Source of the DNA: SIG588 sp045597045
GTDB taxonomy: Bacteria; Bacillota; Clostridia; Oscillospirales; Acutalibacteraceae
NCBI GenBank assembly: GCA_045597045.1
Contig: JAZODN010000029.1
Coordinates: 1 to 26,137, forward strand
DNA: 26,137 bases
Reading direction: 5' to 3'
Shown here: one piece after another, positions 1 to 7,947 of the stretch
Layout: each line of letters starts with the position of its first letter
How positions within the stretch are numbered: position 1 is the stretch's first letter
The notes under the pieces: generated by a model
Seen by the model: the letters and a program-made list of their open reading frames with translations, nothing else
The model's database searches: none
What the model was told of the DNA's origin: nothing
Made by a program: the position numbers and the translations under genes

Positions 1-36
1 TAGTGATATTGTGAGACAGGCCTCACAATATCACTA
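1..36. repeat. Perfect 15-bp inverted repeat at window edge
   Basis: Bases 1-15 are exactly complementary to 22-36, with a 6-base spacer, so the element is symmetric and could form a strong hairpin in either transcript. No clear T-run follows on the minus strand, so it is not a textbook intrinsic terminator. It lies beyond the hairpin at 56-84 that follows the ABC exporter. It could be the terminator of a gene to the left, a protein-binding dyad, or the end of a small palindromic repeat. The left flank is outside the window. Confidence 0.55.
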
Positions 37-55
37 TACGAAGCATAATATAACG

Positions 56-84
56 GAGGCGCACCTCTTTACGGAGTGCGCCTC
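56..84 (-). terminator. Probable terminator of HAD-ABC exporter operon
   Basis: A 9-bp GC-rich inverted repeat (56-64 pairing with 76-84) with an 11-base loop lies 16 bases past the exporter stop codon. On the minus strand the stem is followed by an AT-rich stretch rather than a clean T-run, so termination efficiency is uncertain. Confidence 0.5.
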
Positions 85-100
85 ACGGAAGACTTGTTGT

Positions 101-1861
101 TTAATCGGTAGAATACAGTTTATACAGCTCGCTGTATAAACCGCCTTTTTCGAGCAATTCACGATGGGTACCCGACTCTTCAATGCCGTTTTCGGTCAGC
201 ACCAAAATGCGGTCGGCATTACGAATGGTGGTTAATCGGTGCGCAATGGTGAAGGTCGTGCGACCTTTGGCCAAGCGTTCCAACGATTGTTGCACCAGGC
301 GTTCACTTTCGTTATCCAACGCACTGGTCGCCTCGTCCAGAATTAGCACCGGCGGATTCTTCAAGAAGACACGCGCAATGGAAATGCGTTGTTTTTGACC
401 TCCCGAAAGCTTCACGCCACGCTCGCCGACATATGTATCGTATCCATTCGGCAACTGTTCAATGAACTCATGGGCGCCTGCCAGTTTGGCCGCTTCTACA
501 ATTGCTTCGTCGGTCGCATCGTTTTTGCCATAGGCAATATTCTCTTTCACGCTACCGGAAAACAGGTAGACATCCTGTGCAACCGTACCGATATTTTCGC
601 GCAGTGAGCGTGTCGTTACACGGGTGATATCCTGCCCATCCAGCAAGATCTGACCGGCACTGACATCGTAAAACCGCGGTATCAGCGAACAAAGCGTGGT
701 CTTGCCGCCACCGGACGGTCCGACCAATGCAATACTCTCTCCGGCCTTGACCGTGAGATTCAGCCCTTCGATCACGTTAGGGGTGTCTTCGGTATAGTGG
801 AACGTCACGTTACGGAATTCAATGTCACCGTGCACGTTGCTCAAAACCGCCGCATCGGCCGCATCGGTAATTTCGGGTTGGATATCCAAAATTTCGCCAA
901 AACGTTCAATGCCCGTCATACCGCGCTGGAACTGCTCGGTAAACTCCACAATACGGCGCACCGAAGTGATAAGGGTGGTAACAAACATCAAATACGCCAC
1001 GTAATCTGCTGCCGTGATGGAACGGTGCATCAAAAAGATAGCCCCGGCCGCCACCACCAAAATATACATCACGCCGTCGAACAGCCGTGTGCAGGAATGA
1101 AAAGCGCCCATGGTGTGATACATACGTGACTTGATACGCAAGAAGTTGTGATTCCCCTTATCAAACTTGTGCTGTTCGCAATCCTCCTGCGCAAAAGACT
1201 TGACCACACGCACACCGAGCAAACTGTCCTCCACCTGAGAATTCAGTTCTCCGATCTCCTTTCGCGATTCGCGGAACTGGTTCTTCATGCGTTTGCTAAA
1301 GAAGGACAATGCAAAGATCATCACGGGAATCACCGAAAACACGATCAGCGTCAGTGGAATGCTCATGGTGCAGAGAATCGTAAACGAGCAGATGATTTTG
1401 ATACCTGCAATAAAGAATTCTTCCGGGCAGTGGTGTGCAAATTCGGTCACGTCAAACAAATCGTTGGTAATACGCGACATTAAGGTGCCGACCTTGGTAT
1501 TATCGTAATACGAGAAGGACAGTTTTTGCAAATGAGCAAAGAAATCGTGCCGCATATCGGTTTCGATCTTGGTGCCCATGATATGCCCTACCGTGGCCAT
1601 ATAGTAGTTGGCTGCCGTATCCACAATGCGCAACAACACATACAGCACCGTACAGCGCACGATCAATCCCACCGTGAGACCTGCTAAATTATCGGTGGCA
1701 AGCCCGGTGATACGGCGCACGATCATAGGCAGTACCAACTCGCACACGGTGGTCAGTGCCGCACATAACAAGTCCAACAGCAACACCCAACGGTATTTTT
1801 TATAATACGGCAAAAAGCGCTTAATCAGCCCGATACCGCGCCCTTTCTTTTTTGCTTTCAT
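101..1861 (-). CDS. ABC transporter, fused permease/ATPase half-exporter
   Basis: This is a 586-aa type IV (MsbA/BmrA-like) ABC exporter half-transporter. The N-terminal membrane domain spans roughly residues 20-320, and the nucleotide-binding domain roughly 345-586. Walker A is GPSGGGKTT (381-389), the signature is LSGGQKQR (485-492), Walker B is VLILDE (505-510) and the switch histidine is H541, so the ATPase looks intact. Members of this family act as homo- or heterodimers and export lipids, drugs or peptides; the substrate cannot be read from sequence. The ATG at 1861 follows a GGAG site about 8 bases upstream. The start lies 4 bases past the stop of the HAD phosphatase gene, so the two are almost certainly cotranscribed. 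No second half-transporter is adjacent, which favours a homodimer. Confidence 0.93.
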   Translation of the reverse strand: MKAKKKGRGIGLIKRFLPYYKKYRWVLLLDLLCAALTTVCELVLPMIVRRITGLATDNLAGLTVGLIVRCTVLYVLLRIVDTAANYYMATVGHIMGTKIETDMRHDFFAHLQKLSFSYYDNTKVGTLMSRITNDLFDVTEFAHHCPEEFFIAGIKIICSFTILCTMSIPLTLIVFSVIPVMIFALSFFSKRMKNQFRESRKEIGELNSQVEDSLLGVRVVKSFAQEDCEQHKFDKGNHNFLRIKSRMYHTMGAFHSCTRLFDGVMYILVVAAGAIFLMHRSITAADYVAYLMFVTTLITSVRRIVEFTEQFQRGMTGIERFGEILDIQPEITDAADAAVLSNVHGDIEFRNVTFHYTEDTPNVIEGLNLTVKAGESIALVGPSGGGKTTLCSLIPRFYDVSAGQILLDGQDITRVTTRSLRENIGTVAQDVYLFSGSVKENIAYGKNDATDEAIVEAAKLAGAHEFIEQLPNGYDTYVGERGVKLSGGQKQRISIARVFLKNPPVLILDEATSALDNESERLVQQSLERLAKGRTTFTIAHRLTTIRNADRILVLTENGIEESGTHRELLEKGGLYSELYKLYSTD

Positions 1862-1865
1862 TTCA

Positions 1866-2675
1866 TCACTCCGTCAACGCTTTCAAAATTTCGCCGGCAT
1901 CTTTTAACACAAGATCCGGTTTTTCTTCCGAAGCCTGCAAAATCGCCTCGGTTGTCTCGCCACTCATAACAAGAATGCTGAACGTACCGGCGTTGATGCC
2001 GCTTTTAATGTCCGTGTAGATACGGTCGCCCACAACGGCTGTGTGTTCTTTGGCAACTCCCAACCGTTCCATGGCAAGTTCCGGCATCAACGCTTCGGGT
2101 TTGCCGATAAACTGCGGCCGTTTACCGGTTGCACGGAACAGCATTTCACAAAAACTGCCGCAGTCCGGCACACTGCCATATTCCGTCGGGCATACCCAAT
2201 CGGGATTGGTGGCAATATACGGCATTTCACGTGTACACAGCATACGCGAAATGTCATCCAGTTTTTTGAAAGTCAACTCCGTATCGTTGCCAATCACAAT
2301 GCAGGTGGCGGCTTCGGTATCCTCCGTGACTTCAAAACCGGCACGGCGCAATTCCTCCTTCAGCGATTCAGTGCCGCAAACGTACAAAACCGCCTTGGCG
2401 TGGTGACGTTCAAGATACCATATAGTCGCCTGCGACGAAGTGATAAAATCCGCAACCTCTGCCGCAATCCCCAAGCGTTCCAGTTTGGCCACGTAATCCA
2501 CTGCACTGCGTGCGGAATTGTTGGTCATAAACAAATATCGCTTACCTTTCTCACGAATGGTTTGCAGCAGTTCTTTCGTGAAGGTATACAGCTGATTACC
2601 GAGATACAGCGTACCGTCCATATCAAACAAGAACAGGTCAATATTTTGTATCTGTCGCACAATTTCCGATTGCAT
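1866..2675 (-). CDS. HAD-IIA family phosphatase (NagD/pNPPase-like)
   Basis: This 269-aa cytoplasmic HAD-superfamily hydrolase has the length and order of motifs of the NagD/4-nitrophenylphosphatase subfamily (HAD-IIA). Motif I is FDMDGTL with nucleophile D18 and acid D20. Motif II is TNNS at 51-54. The conserved lysine is K192 in IGKPE, and motif IV is GDRIYTD with D217 and D222. All catalytic residues are present. Family members dephosphorylate nucleotides, sugar phosphates or glycolytic by-products; the substrate here is unknown. The ATG at 2675 has a GAGGAG site 8 bases upstream, and a near-consensus sigma-A promoter lies at 2706-2734. It is the first gene of an operon with the ABC exporter. 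This pairing does not by itself show a shared pathway. Confidence 0.9.
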   Translation of the reverse strand: MQSEIVRQIQNIDLFLFDMDGTLYLGNQLYTFTKELLQTIREKGKRYLFMTNNSARSAVDYVAKLERLGIAAEVADFITSSQATIWYLERHHAKAVLYVCGTESLKEELRRAGFEVTEDTEAATCIVIGNDTELTFKKLDDISRMLCTREMPYIATNPDWVCPTEYGSVPDCGSFCEMLFRATGKRPQFIGKPEALMPELAMERLGVAKEHTAVVGDRIYTDIKSGINAGTFSILVMSGETTEAILQASEEKPDLVLKDAGEILKALTE

Positions 2676-2705
2676 GATTCATTCTCCTCGCTTTACTATG
2701 CGCAA

Positions 2706-2734
2706 AGTATAGCATGAAAGCAATTTTCGGTCAA
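2706..2734 (-). promoter_or_regulatory. Sigma-A promoter of HAD-ABC exporter operon
   Basis: On the minus strand a TTGACC -35 box (2729-2734) and TATACT -10 box (2706-2711) are separated by exactly 17 bases. The HAD start codon lies about 30 bases downstream of the -10 box. Confidence 0.65.
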
Positions 2735-2752
2735 GGTTTGTGTGTAAAACAC

Positions 2753-2781
2753 TTTACTTTTCTGTGATTTCTTGGTAAAGT
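2753..2781 (+). promoter_or_regulatory. Possible sigma-A promoter of apt
   Basis: TTTACT (2753-2758) and TAAAGT (2776-2781) are spaced by 17 bases and match consensus at 4 of 6 positions each. The spacing and position before apt are right, but the match is weak. Confidence 0.35.
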
Positions 2782-2817
2782 AGAAGAGTAAAATTTCCTC
2801 TTGAGGAGTTGATGGAT

Positions 2818-3342
2818 ATGAAAACCGTTAAAGACTATGTCATCACCATTCCCGATTTTCCCGAAGAAGGTATCATGTTCCGAGACATCACCTCGGTTCT
2901 GCAGGATGCCGACGGATTTCATTTGGCAATAGAAGAATTGCAAAAACGGTTAAATGGCGTGGAGTTCGACGTGATTGCCGGTGCCGAGTCGCGCGGCTTC
3001 ATCTTCGGTGCACCGCTGGCCTTCAACTTTGGCAAACCGTTTGTGCCGATTCGCAAAAAAGGTAAGCTTCCGCGAGCCACCGTTTCCAAAGAATATGCAT
3101 TGGAATACGGCACCGCTGAAATTGAGATTCACACCGACGCTATTCAAAAAGGACAGCGCGTGGTGCTGATCGACGATTTGATCGCCACAGGCGGCACGAT
3201 CAAAGCGTGTGCCGAACTGATCGAAGAACTCGGCGGCGAAGTGGTAAAAATTCTGTTTTTAATGGAGTTGGCAGGTTTGAACGGCCGCAACACCTTGAAG
3301 GGTTATGATGTGGATGCAGTGGTAACTTATGAAGGCAAGTAA
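2818..3342 (+). CDS. apt: Adenine phosphoribosyltransferase
   Basis: This 174-aa type I phosphoribosyltransferase converts adenine plus PRPP to AMP in purine salvage, in the cytoplasm. The N-terminal region IPDFPEEG then FRDIT (about 11-25) is the characteristic APT opening. The PRPP-binding loop is VVLIDDLIATGGT (115-127) with the acidic pair D119-D120. Length fits the family. I chose ATG 2818 because the GAGGAG site at 2803-2808 then sits 9 bases away. In-frame TTG 2809 and ATG 2812 lie directly against that site and are less likely. The gene is transcribed divergently from the HAD phosphatase. No hairpin terminator is evident before the next gene, so some readthrough is possible. Confidence 0.95.
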   Translation: MKTVKDYVITIPDFPEEGIMFRDITSVLQDADGFHLAIEELQKRLNGVEFDVIAGAESRGFIFGAPLAFNFGKPFVPIRKKGKLPRATVSKEYALEYGTAEIEIHTDAIQKGQRVVLIDDLIATGGTIKACAELIEELGGEVVKILFLMELAGLNGRNTLKGYDVDAVVTYEGK

Positions 3343-3376
3343 CTGCCGGATATAAATTGGATAAGTAACACCGTCT

Positions 3377-3414
3377 GTTAGGACATTTACACCTAACCTT
3401 TTGAAGTTTATACT
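3377..3414 (+). promoter_or_regulatory. Promoter with overlapping dyad before beta-helix gene
   Basis: TTTACA (3386-3391), a 17-base spacer and TATACT (3409-3414) form a near-consensus sigma-A promoter. A 6-bp dyad (GTTAGG at 3377-3382, CCTAAC at 3392-3397) brackets the -35 box, as a repressor operator would. An AraC-type regulator is encoded in the same locus, but which protein would bind here is inference. Confidence 0.55.
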
Positions 3415-3456
3415 ATAAAACACCCGAAGTATGAAATATAAGGGAGATGTATCGTT

Positions 3457-5979
3457 ATGTTTACCATTCCTCAGCCCGTTTGGAAGGCAATCGAGCCAAA
3501 AGAGGCGCGTTTCAAGCGCGCCGAGCATCTGTTTTGCGGATATACGTTGACCGATTTTGCAGCGACCGACACCAAGGATTACGCCCCCATTATTCAAGCT
3601 TTGCTGGACAAACTGGGGGAGATCGGCGGCGGTGCGCTGTATATTCCTGCCGGTGAATATCCGTGCTACTCCCCCATCGAACTGCCGATCGGCACAACTA
3701 TACTCGGCGACTGGCAGATTCCCGACGGCAAATCGCCCGTGGAGGGCACAGTCCTCGCCTATTACGGCGAAGCACAGTCGGAGGCGTTCAACACACCGTT
3801 TGTTGTTTTGAACCAGAGCACCGAGGTGCGAGGAATCGCCATTTGGTACCCCAACCAATCGGTCGAAACCCCCATCCCCTACCCTCCGGCACTGCGTCCT
3901 TCGTGGTGGTCGATCGTCAAGGAGATCACGCTTATTAACCCGTGGATCGGCGTGGCACCGCGCGATTGCGATTCTCCGAACATCCACAACGTTTACGGCA
4001 CACCGCTTTCCATCGGTATCCGCGTGCCGATGGTCACCGATATCATGCGTATCGAAGAGACCTGTTTCGCCCCCGATTACTGGATAAATTCCGGCAAATT
4101 CAACGGGGATGAAACGGCACTGCGTGGGTACCTTTATCAAAACGCCACCGGTATTCATCTCAACCGCACCGACTGGTCCTACTGCACCGACACCTGCATC
4201 GACGGTTACCACAACGGCTTTGTAATGGACGCCGGCGGCTGCTACGGACAAAATTACAATATCACCATCAAAAACTGTCATTACGCGATCTATGCACCGT
4301 TCACCCACGGCAACGGGCAGGAGATCACCTTCTCGCGCATTGAAAACTGCGAGTACGGTCTGTATATCCCGGCCGACAGCGCCTATACGGCGGTTACCTT
4401 CCAGGATGTGGAGATCGATGCGAAGGTCGAAGCGATTTCGGTGCACAACGCCTCAAAACTGACACTTGTGGATTCCACCGTAAAAAGCGGGCGTATTTAC
4501 AGCAACGTCGGTATGATGATCGTGATGAACAGCCGCTTTGAAAACGCAGACGCTGTGAAGATCGTGTTAGAAGGCAAAGCTGCCGCCAATTTGGCCGGCA
4601 ACAGCGGCCTGAGTGAAGCGAACGTATCCGTCGGCGGTGATGACGTGATCTGGGAATTTACCGCCGAAACCGTGCCGAACACGGTCTCTTACCGTTTGAA
4701 CGAAAAACAGGCAGCACAAACCAAAATGCAAACCAAAGCACCGTCTTGCCCAAAGGCATTCACCGCCGATACGTTGGCGGCCGAACTTGGTGTTACACTG
4801 GATATCACAGGCCAAACCGATGCCTCCGCCGCATTGAATGCATGTCTTAACAAAGTCGGCGAAACGGGTGGCACGCTCTTCCTGCCGACAGGGCATTATC
4901 TCTTACACCACACGGTATATGTTCCTGCAGATACCGAGGTGTGCGGCGCGGCGAATTTCGCTCAGCTGCCGTATAACATCGGCACCGTTATCGACGTGGA
5001 TTTCCAAGGTCATGCCTTTGAGCTTTCTGCCCGTTCCGGTCTGCGCGGCCTCACCTTCTGCAACCCCAAACAGACCGCTAAAAACGCAGACGAAACCGGC
5101 AAGCTTCTCCCCTTTGATTACAACGTCTATGCCAAGGATGCGCCCGACGTGTACGTGATCAACGTATCGTCTTACAACACCTATAACGGCGTGCTGTTCG
5201 ACGGCTGCGACCGCCATTATATCGACGGCCTTGCCGGCCTTTACATGAACCGCGGCGCAGTGGTCATGAACAGTAAAGACGGCGTTATCCGCGACGCTCA
5301 GTTTAATCTGCAACCCCTGATGCGCGGTTACGGCTGGCCGCAGGAACTGAATTTCCGCGGCATGGTGGCAATGCATTTCTTCGAGCATCTGCAGCACGAA
5401 TGCTATACCTTTGTGTTGGATAACGTACAAGATGAAATGGTGTTCGGCTGCTTCACCTATGGCAGTGCAAAGGCGCTGAAAATCGTCGGCGACCGCACCA
5501 CAGCTGTAACCGTTGGCTTTGCCGCAGACTACGTAACCCAACCGGTGGACGTACACGGCGGTAAGCATATCGTGATGCTGAACACGCAGATGACACCGTT
5601 TGCATACAAAAACTACACCTTCACCCCTGTTACCGAGATTGCAGCCATTCGCACACGCGACACCTTCAAGGGTGTGTTGGACGTGGCGAATATCGAACCA
5701 TGGACGCAGCCGCACGTGATCTTCTGGGTGGATGGCGGCACTATGAACGTGACTAACATCAACTCGGGATGCGGTGTAACCATGGGTAATACCTACGTCG
5801 ACGAAGTCCAGCTTTCTCGCGTGGGCAAAGATGCAGCGCTGCATCTTGCCGGCTTCTTACAATACAGCCCCACCGTCAAGGTGGCCGACGCCTCGGTGGC
5901 CAACTGCGGTTTCTGCGGATCGGCAGGTTTGATCGATGCACCCAATATGATGCGTTCCCCCGAACGCTTCGGCGAATAA
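3457..5979 (+). CDS. Two-domain parallel beta-helix protein (pectate-lyase-3-like)
   Basis: This 840-aa protein contains two successive modules that each start like Pectate_lyase_3/GH28-GH55-related folds. The first, about residues 28-75, runs from TDFAATDTKDYAPII to GGGALYIPAGEY. The second, about 435-495, has the matching GQTDASAALNACLNKVG and GGTLFLPTGHY. Each is followed by several hundred residues rich in short beta-strand turns (for example ITIKNCHYAIYAP, ITFSRIENCEYGLYIP). Such folds bind or cleave polysaccharides, often uronic-acid-containing ones. The exact activity cannot be assigned and catalytic residues are not identifiable by eye. There is no signal peptide: the N-terminus MFTIPQPVWKAIEPKEARF is polar. 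ATG 3457 has an AGGGAG site 10 bases upstream. The gene has its own promoter and a shared terminator with the convergent fucosidase gene. The internal duplication suggests an intragenic tandem fusion. Confidence 0.82.
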   Translation: MFTIPQPVWKAIEPKEARFKRAEHLFCGYTLTDFAATDTKDYAPIIQALLDKLGEIGGGALYIPAGEYPCYSPIELPIGTTILGDWQIPDGKSPVEGTVLAYYGEAQSEAFNTPFVVLNQSTEVRGIAIWYPNQSVETPIPYPPALRPSWWSIVKEITLINPWIGVAPRDCDSPNIHNVYGTPLSIGIRVPMVTDIMRIEETCFAPDYWINSGKFNGDETALRGYLYQNATGIHLNRTDWSYCTDTCIDGYHNGFVMDAGGCYGQNYNITIKNCHYAIYAPFTHGNGQEITFSRIENCEYGLYIPADSAYTAVTFQDVEIDAKVEAISVHNASKLTLVDSTVKSGRIYSNVGMMIVMNSRFENADAVKIVLEGKAAANLAGNSGLSEANVSVGGDDVIWEFTAETVPNTVSYRLNEKQAAQTKMQTKAPSCPKAFTADTLAAELGVTLDITGQTDASAALNACLNKVGETGGTLFLPTGHYLLHHTVYVPADTEVCGAANFAQLPYNIGTVIDVDFQGHAFELSARSGLRGLTFCNPKQTAKNADETGKLLPFDYNVYAKDAPDVYVINVSSYNTYNGVLFDGCDRHYIDGLAGLYMNRGAVVMNSKDGVIRDAQFNLQPLMRGYGWPQELNFRGMVAMHFFEHLQHECYTFVLDNVQDEMVFGCFTYGSAKALKIVGDRTTAVTVGFAADYVTQPVDVHGGKHIVMLNTQMTPFAYKNYTFTPVTEIAAIRTRDTFKGVLDVANIEPWTQPHVIFWVDGGTMNVTNINSGCGVTMGNTYVDEVQLSRVGKDAALHLAGFLQYSPTVKVADASVANCGFCGSAGLIDAPNMMRSPERFGE

Positions 5980-5982
5980 AGT

Positions 5983-6030
5983 AAAAAACAAGCAGTGCAG
6001 GTTCCAATGGACCTGTACTGCTTGTTTTTT
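5983..6030. terminator. Bidirectional terminator, beta-helix / fucosidase
   Basis: A long hairpin of about 20 bp with one G-T wobble and an 8-base loop begins with an A-run and ends with a T-run. It can therefore terminate both the plus-strand beta-helix gene and the convergent minus-strand fucosidase gene. It lies 4 bases after the former's stop codon. Confidence 0.88.
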
Positions 6031-6036
6031 GAGAGG

Positions 6037-6999
6037 TTACTTACTGCGGCGTCCCACTTCACGCAGAATTTCCACCGCTTTGGCAGGAAAACGGCCAAGA
6101 GCATCCGGACCAACGTTCAACAGATAATTGATACCGCGGCTGTTCAAATGTTCCTTAAGACGAAGCACCTCGTCGGCCGATTTCCAGTTTTGATCAACCG
6201 GCTTGAAACCCCAAGTATCATTCAACGTTGCCGGCGTCTCAAACAGCATGCCGCCCTTGTCGTCATCAGGAATCTCATTATCCCCTGCTGAACCGTAATC
6301 ACATTGGCCAACGCCGATGCGTGAGTTAATAAGACAGTGCGGTTGATACGCTTTTACCATATCGTAGAGCTCGCGACTATATTCTTCAGGAAGGCCCGCC
6401 GGACAATCGAACCAGATCAGGCACAGATCACCGTAATTTGTGAGGATTTCTTTCACCTGCGGGCGAATCTTTTCTTCAAAGCAACGGCGGTAATCCTTCA
6501 CCGACGCATCGGGGAAATCCCAGTCGTTACCCCACGACATGATATCGAGGTTTTTGTTACCGTCATAGCAAATAGCATCGGGATGCGCCCAGTCGATCGC
6601 CTGCGAATAGTACAGACCGAACTTCATATCGTGTTTATGGCACGCTTCCGCCAATTCCGCAATGATATCCCGCCCGAACGGCGTGGCATCCACCACGTTA
6701 AAGGGATCGGCTTGCGATTTAAACAGTGCAAAACCTTCGTGATGCTTCGAAGTCATAACGAAGTATTTCATCCCTGCTTCTTTCGCGATCTTCACCCATT
6801 CTTCCGCATTGAAGTAGATGGGATTAAACACTTTTGCCAATTCGTGATATTCTTTATTGGGAATGCGGAAATACGACTGCGCCCATTCGGCGATCGGCTC
6901 CATACATTCGCCCTTCCATTCGCCGCCAAGCAACGAATACAGACCGAAATGGATCATCATACCGAACCCCGCTTCTTTAAACCACTGTTTGTTATCCAT
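6037..6999 (-). CDS. Alpha-L-fucosidase, GH29, short form
   Basis: This 320-aa enzyme should hydrolyse terminal alpha-L-fucose from glycans by retention. The GH29 barrel is clear: GMMIHFGLYS near the N-terminus (13-22), TSKHHEGF (83-90), GLYYS (128-132), and the nucleophile region LIWFDCP with D198. A candidate acid/base glutamate is E254 in MLFETPATLNDTWGF. The family hallmark LLNVGPDALGRFP is at 293-305. The protein stops right after the barrel and lacks the C-terminal beta-sandwich found in the commonly described ~420-500 aa members. There is no signal peptide, so it probably acts on imported oligosaccharides. The ATG at 6999 has an AAGGAG site nearby. It is convergent with the beta-helix gene and divergent from the AraC regulator. 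I did not find a convincing promoter in 7000-7110. Confidence 0.93.
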   Translation of the reverse strand: MDNKQWFKEAGFGMMIHFGLYSLLGGEWKGECMEPIAEWAQSYFRIPNKEYHELAKVFNPIYFNAEEWVKIAKEAGMKYFVMTSKHHEGFALFKSQADPFNVVDATPFGRDIIAELAEACHKHDMKFGLYYSQAIDWAHPDAICYDGNKNLDIMSWGNDWDFPDASVKDYRRCFEEKIRPQVKEILTNYGDLCLIWFDCPAGLPEEYSRELYDMVKAYQPHCLINSRIGVGQCDYGSAGDNEIPDDDKGGMLFETPATLNDTWGFKPVDQNWKSADEVLRLKEHLNSRGINYLLNVGPDALGRFPAKAVEILREVGRRSK

Positions 7000-7113
7000 A
7001 GTTTACTGTCTCCTTTGCTGATCGTACCTTCATAGTATCGTATTCTTTATAAAAACACAATGCTAAAACTCATCCGTTTATTGTTCAAAATCGACCTTAT
7101 CATATTTCTTTTG

Positions 7114-7142
7114 TTGACTTATCGCAGTGTTTTTGGTATACT
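7114..7142 (+). promoter_or_regulatory. Sigma-A promoter of AraC regulator gene
   Basis: TTGACT (7114-7119) and TATACT (7137-7142) are separated by exactly 17 bases, and the predicted +1 is near 7149. This places transcription start inside the longer open frame that begins at 7060, supporting translation from ATG 7174. Confidence 0.7.
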
Positions 7143-7173
7143 CGTTGTCAGAAATATTGCTTTGGAGGAGTGT

Positions 7174-7905
7174 ATGCGACAGATATCGTTTTTGACCTAC
7201 GGCAGACAGACCATGGGGTGTGACTGGTACATCGCCCCGCGCGGCGGTGTGTGCCGTCTTTACTATCTTCACAGCGGTACCGTTTTGTATCATGTAGAAG
7301 GACAGAAGTTGACGTTGCGGCCGCATATTCTGTACGTATTCCCGCAGAATTTGGAGTTCCGACTGCACACCGATGAATCCACCCGCGTCGATCACACCTA
7401 TTTTGATTTTATCGTATCTCCTGCCGTATATCACAACGAGGTGTTGGCAATTCCGATTGAAGAACATCCGTTGCTGTCTGCCGCGTTTTCTGTGCTGAAG
7501 TTGCTTGCGGAACGATATCCATTTTTCCACAGTGACGAGCATCACCGCACACTGACTGCCCACTATCTGGAGGGGCTGCTAACGCTTGTGCGCGATGAAT
7601 TTGGACTTGCCGCCATCGCCGACCGTGACGTTGAAGACGCCGTGAAGTATATCCACAAGCACTATGCGGAGAAGATCACCGTTAAAGATTTGGCAGCGCG
7701 ATATCATCTGGAGACTAACGTCTTCATCCGCAAATTCAAACGATACACCAATGCTACACCGTATCAATACATCAAAAACCATCGGGTAAACATTGCACTC
7801 TCACTGTTGCGAAGCGGCACGCACACCCAAATGCAAGCCGCTGAGTTGTGCGGGTATGCCGACGCCTCGGCTCTCGCCCATGCGATACGATCCACCAAAA
7901 AATAG
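7174..7905 (+). CDS. AraC family transcriptional regulator
   Basis: This 243-aa DNA-binding regulator has an N-terminal cupin-type sensing domain (about 20-100, including PRGGVCRLYYLHSG and LRPHILYVFPQN) and a C-terminal AraC double helix-turn-helix. The first HTH is ITVKDLAARYHLETNVFIRKFKRY (168-191); the second is around MQAAELCGYADASALAHAIRS (220-240). Cupin AraC proteins in clostridia usually sense sugars and activate adjacent glycoside hydrolase genes, so the neighbouring fucosidase and beta-helix genes are the natural targets (inference). I chose ATG 7174, with GGAGG 5 bases upstream; an in-frame extension to 7060 is excluded by the promoter at 7114-7142. The protein ends at TKK, without the usual G-x-S/T-P-x-x-Y/F-R tail of about ten residues. 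Confidence 0.9.
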   Translation: MRQISFLTYGRQTMGCDWYIAPRGGVCRLYYLHSGTVLYHVEGQKLTLRPHILYVFPQNLEFRLHTDESTRVDHTYFDFIVSPAVYHNEVLAIPIEEHPLLSAAFSVLKLLAERYPFFHSDEHHRTLTAHYLEGLLTLVRDEFGLAAIADRDVEDAVKYIHKHYAEKITVKDLAARYHLETNVFIRKFKRYTNATPYQYIKNHRVNIALSLLRSGTHTQMQAAELCGYADASALAHAIRSTKK

Positions 7906-7939
7906 AAAAAATACGACACAAACCAGTGTCGTATTTTTA
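7906..7939. terminator. Bidirectional terminator, AraC / pot operon
   Basis: A 13-bp stem (7907-7919 pairing with 7926-7938) with a 6-base loop is flanked by an A-run on one side and a T-run on the other. It starts 1 base after the AraC stop and lies 8 bases beyond the stop of the convergent hydrolase gene, so it serves both. Confidence 0.9.
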
Positions 7940-7947
7940 AATTATAA

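Noticed and set aside
3259..4446. Long minus-strand open frame of 395 codons
   Set aside because: It lies antisense to the beta-helix and apt genes; the sense frames have clear domains and start sites, and this one resembles no family.
7060..7173. N-terminal extension of the AraC regulator
   Set aside because: A consensus promoter lies inside it, and the GGAGG site is placed for ATG 7174.
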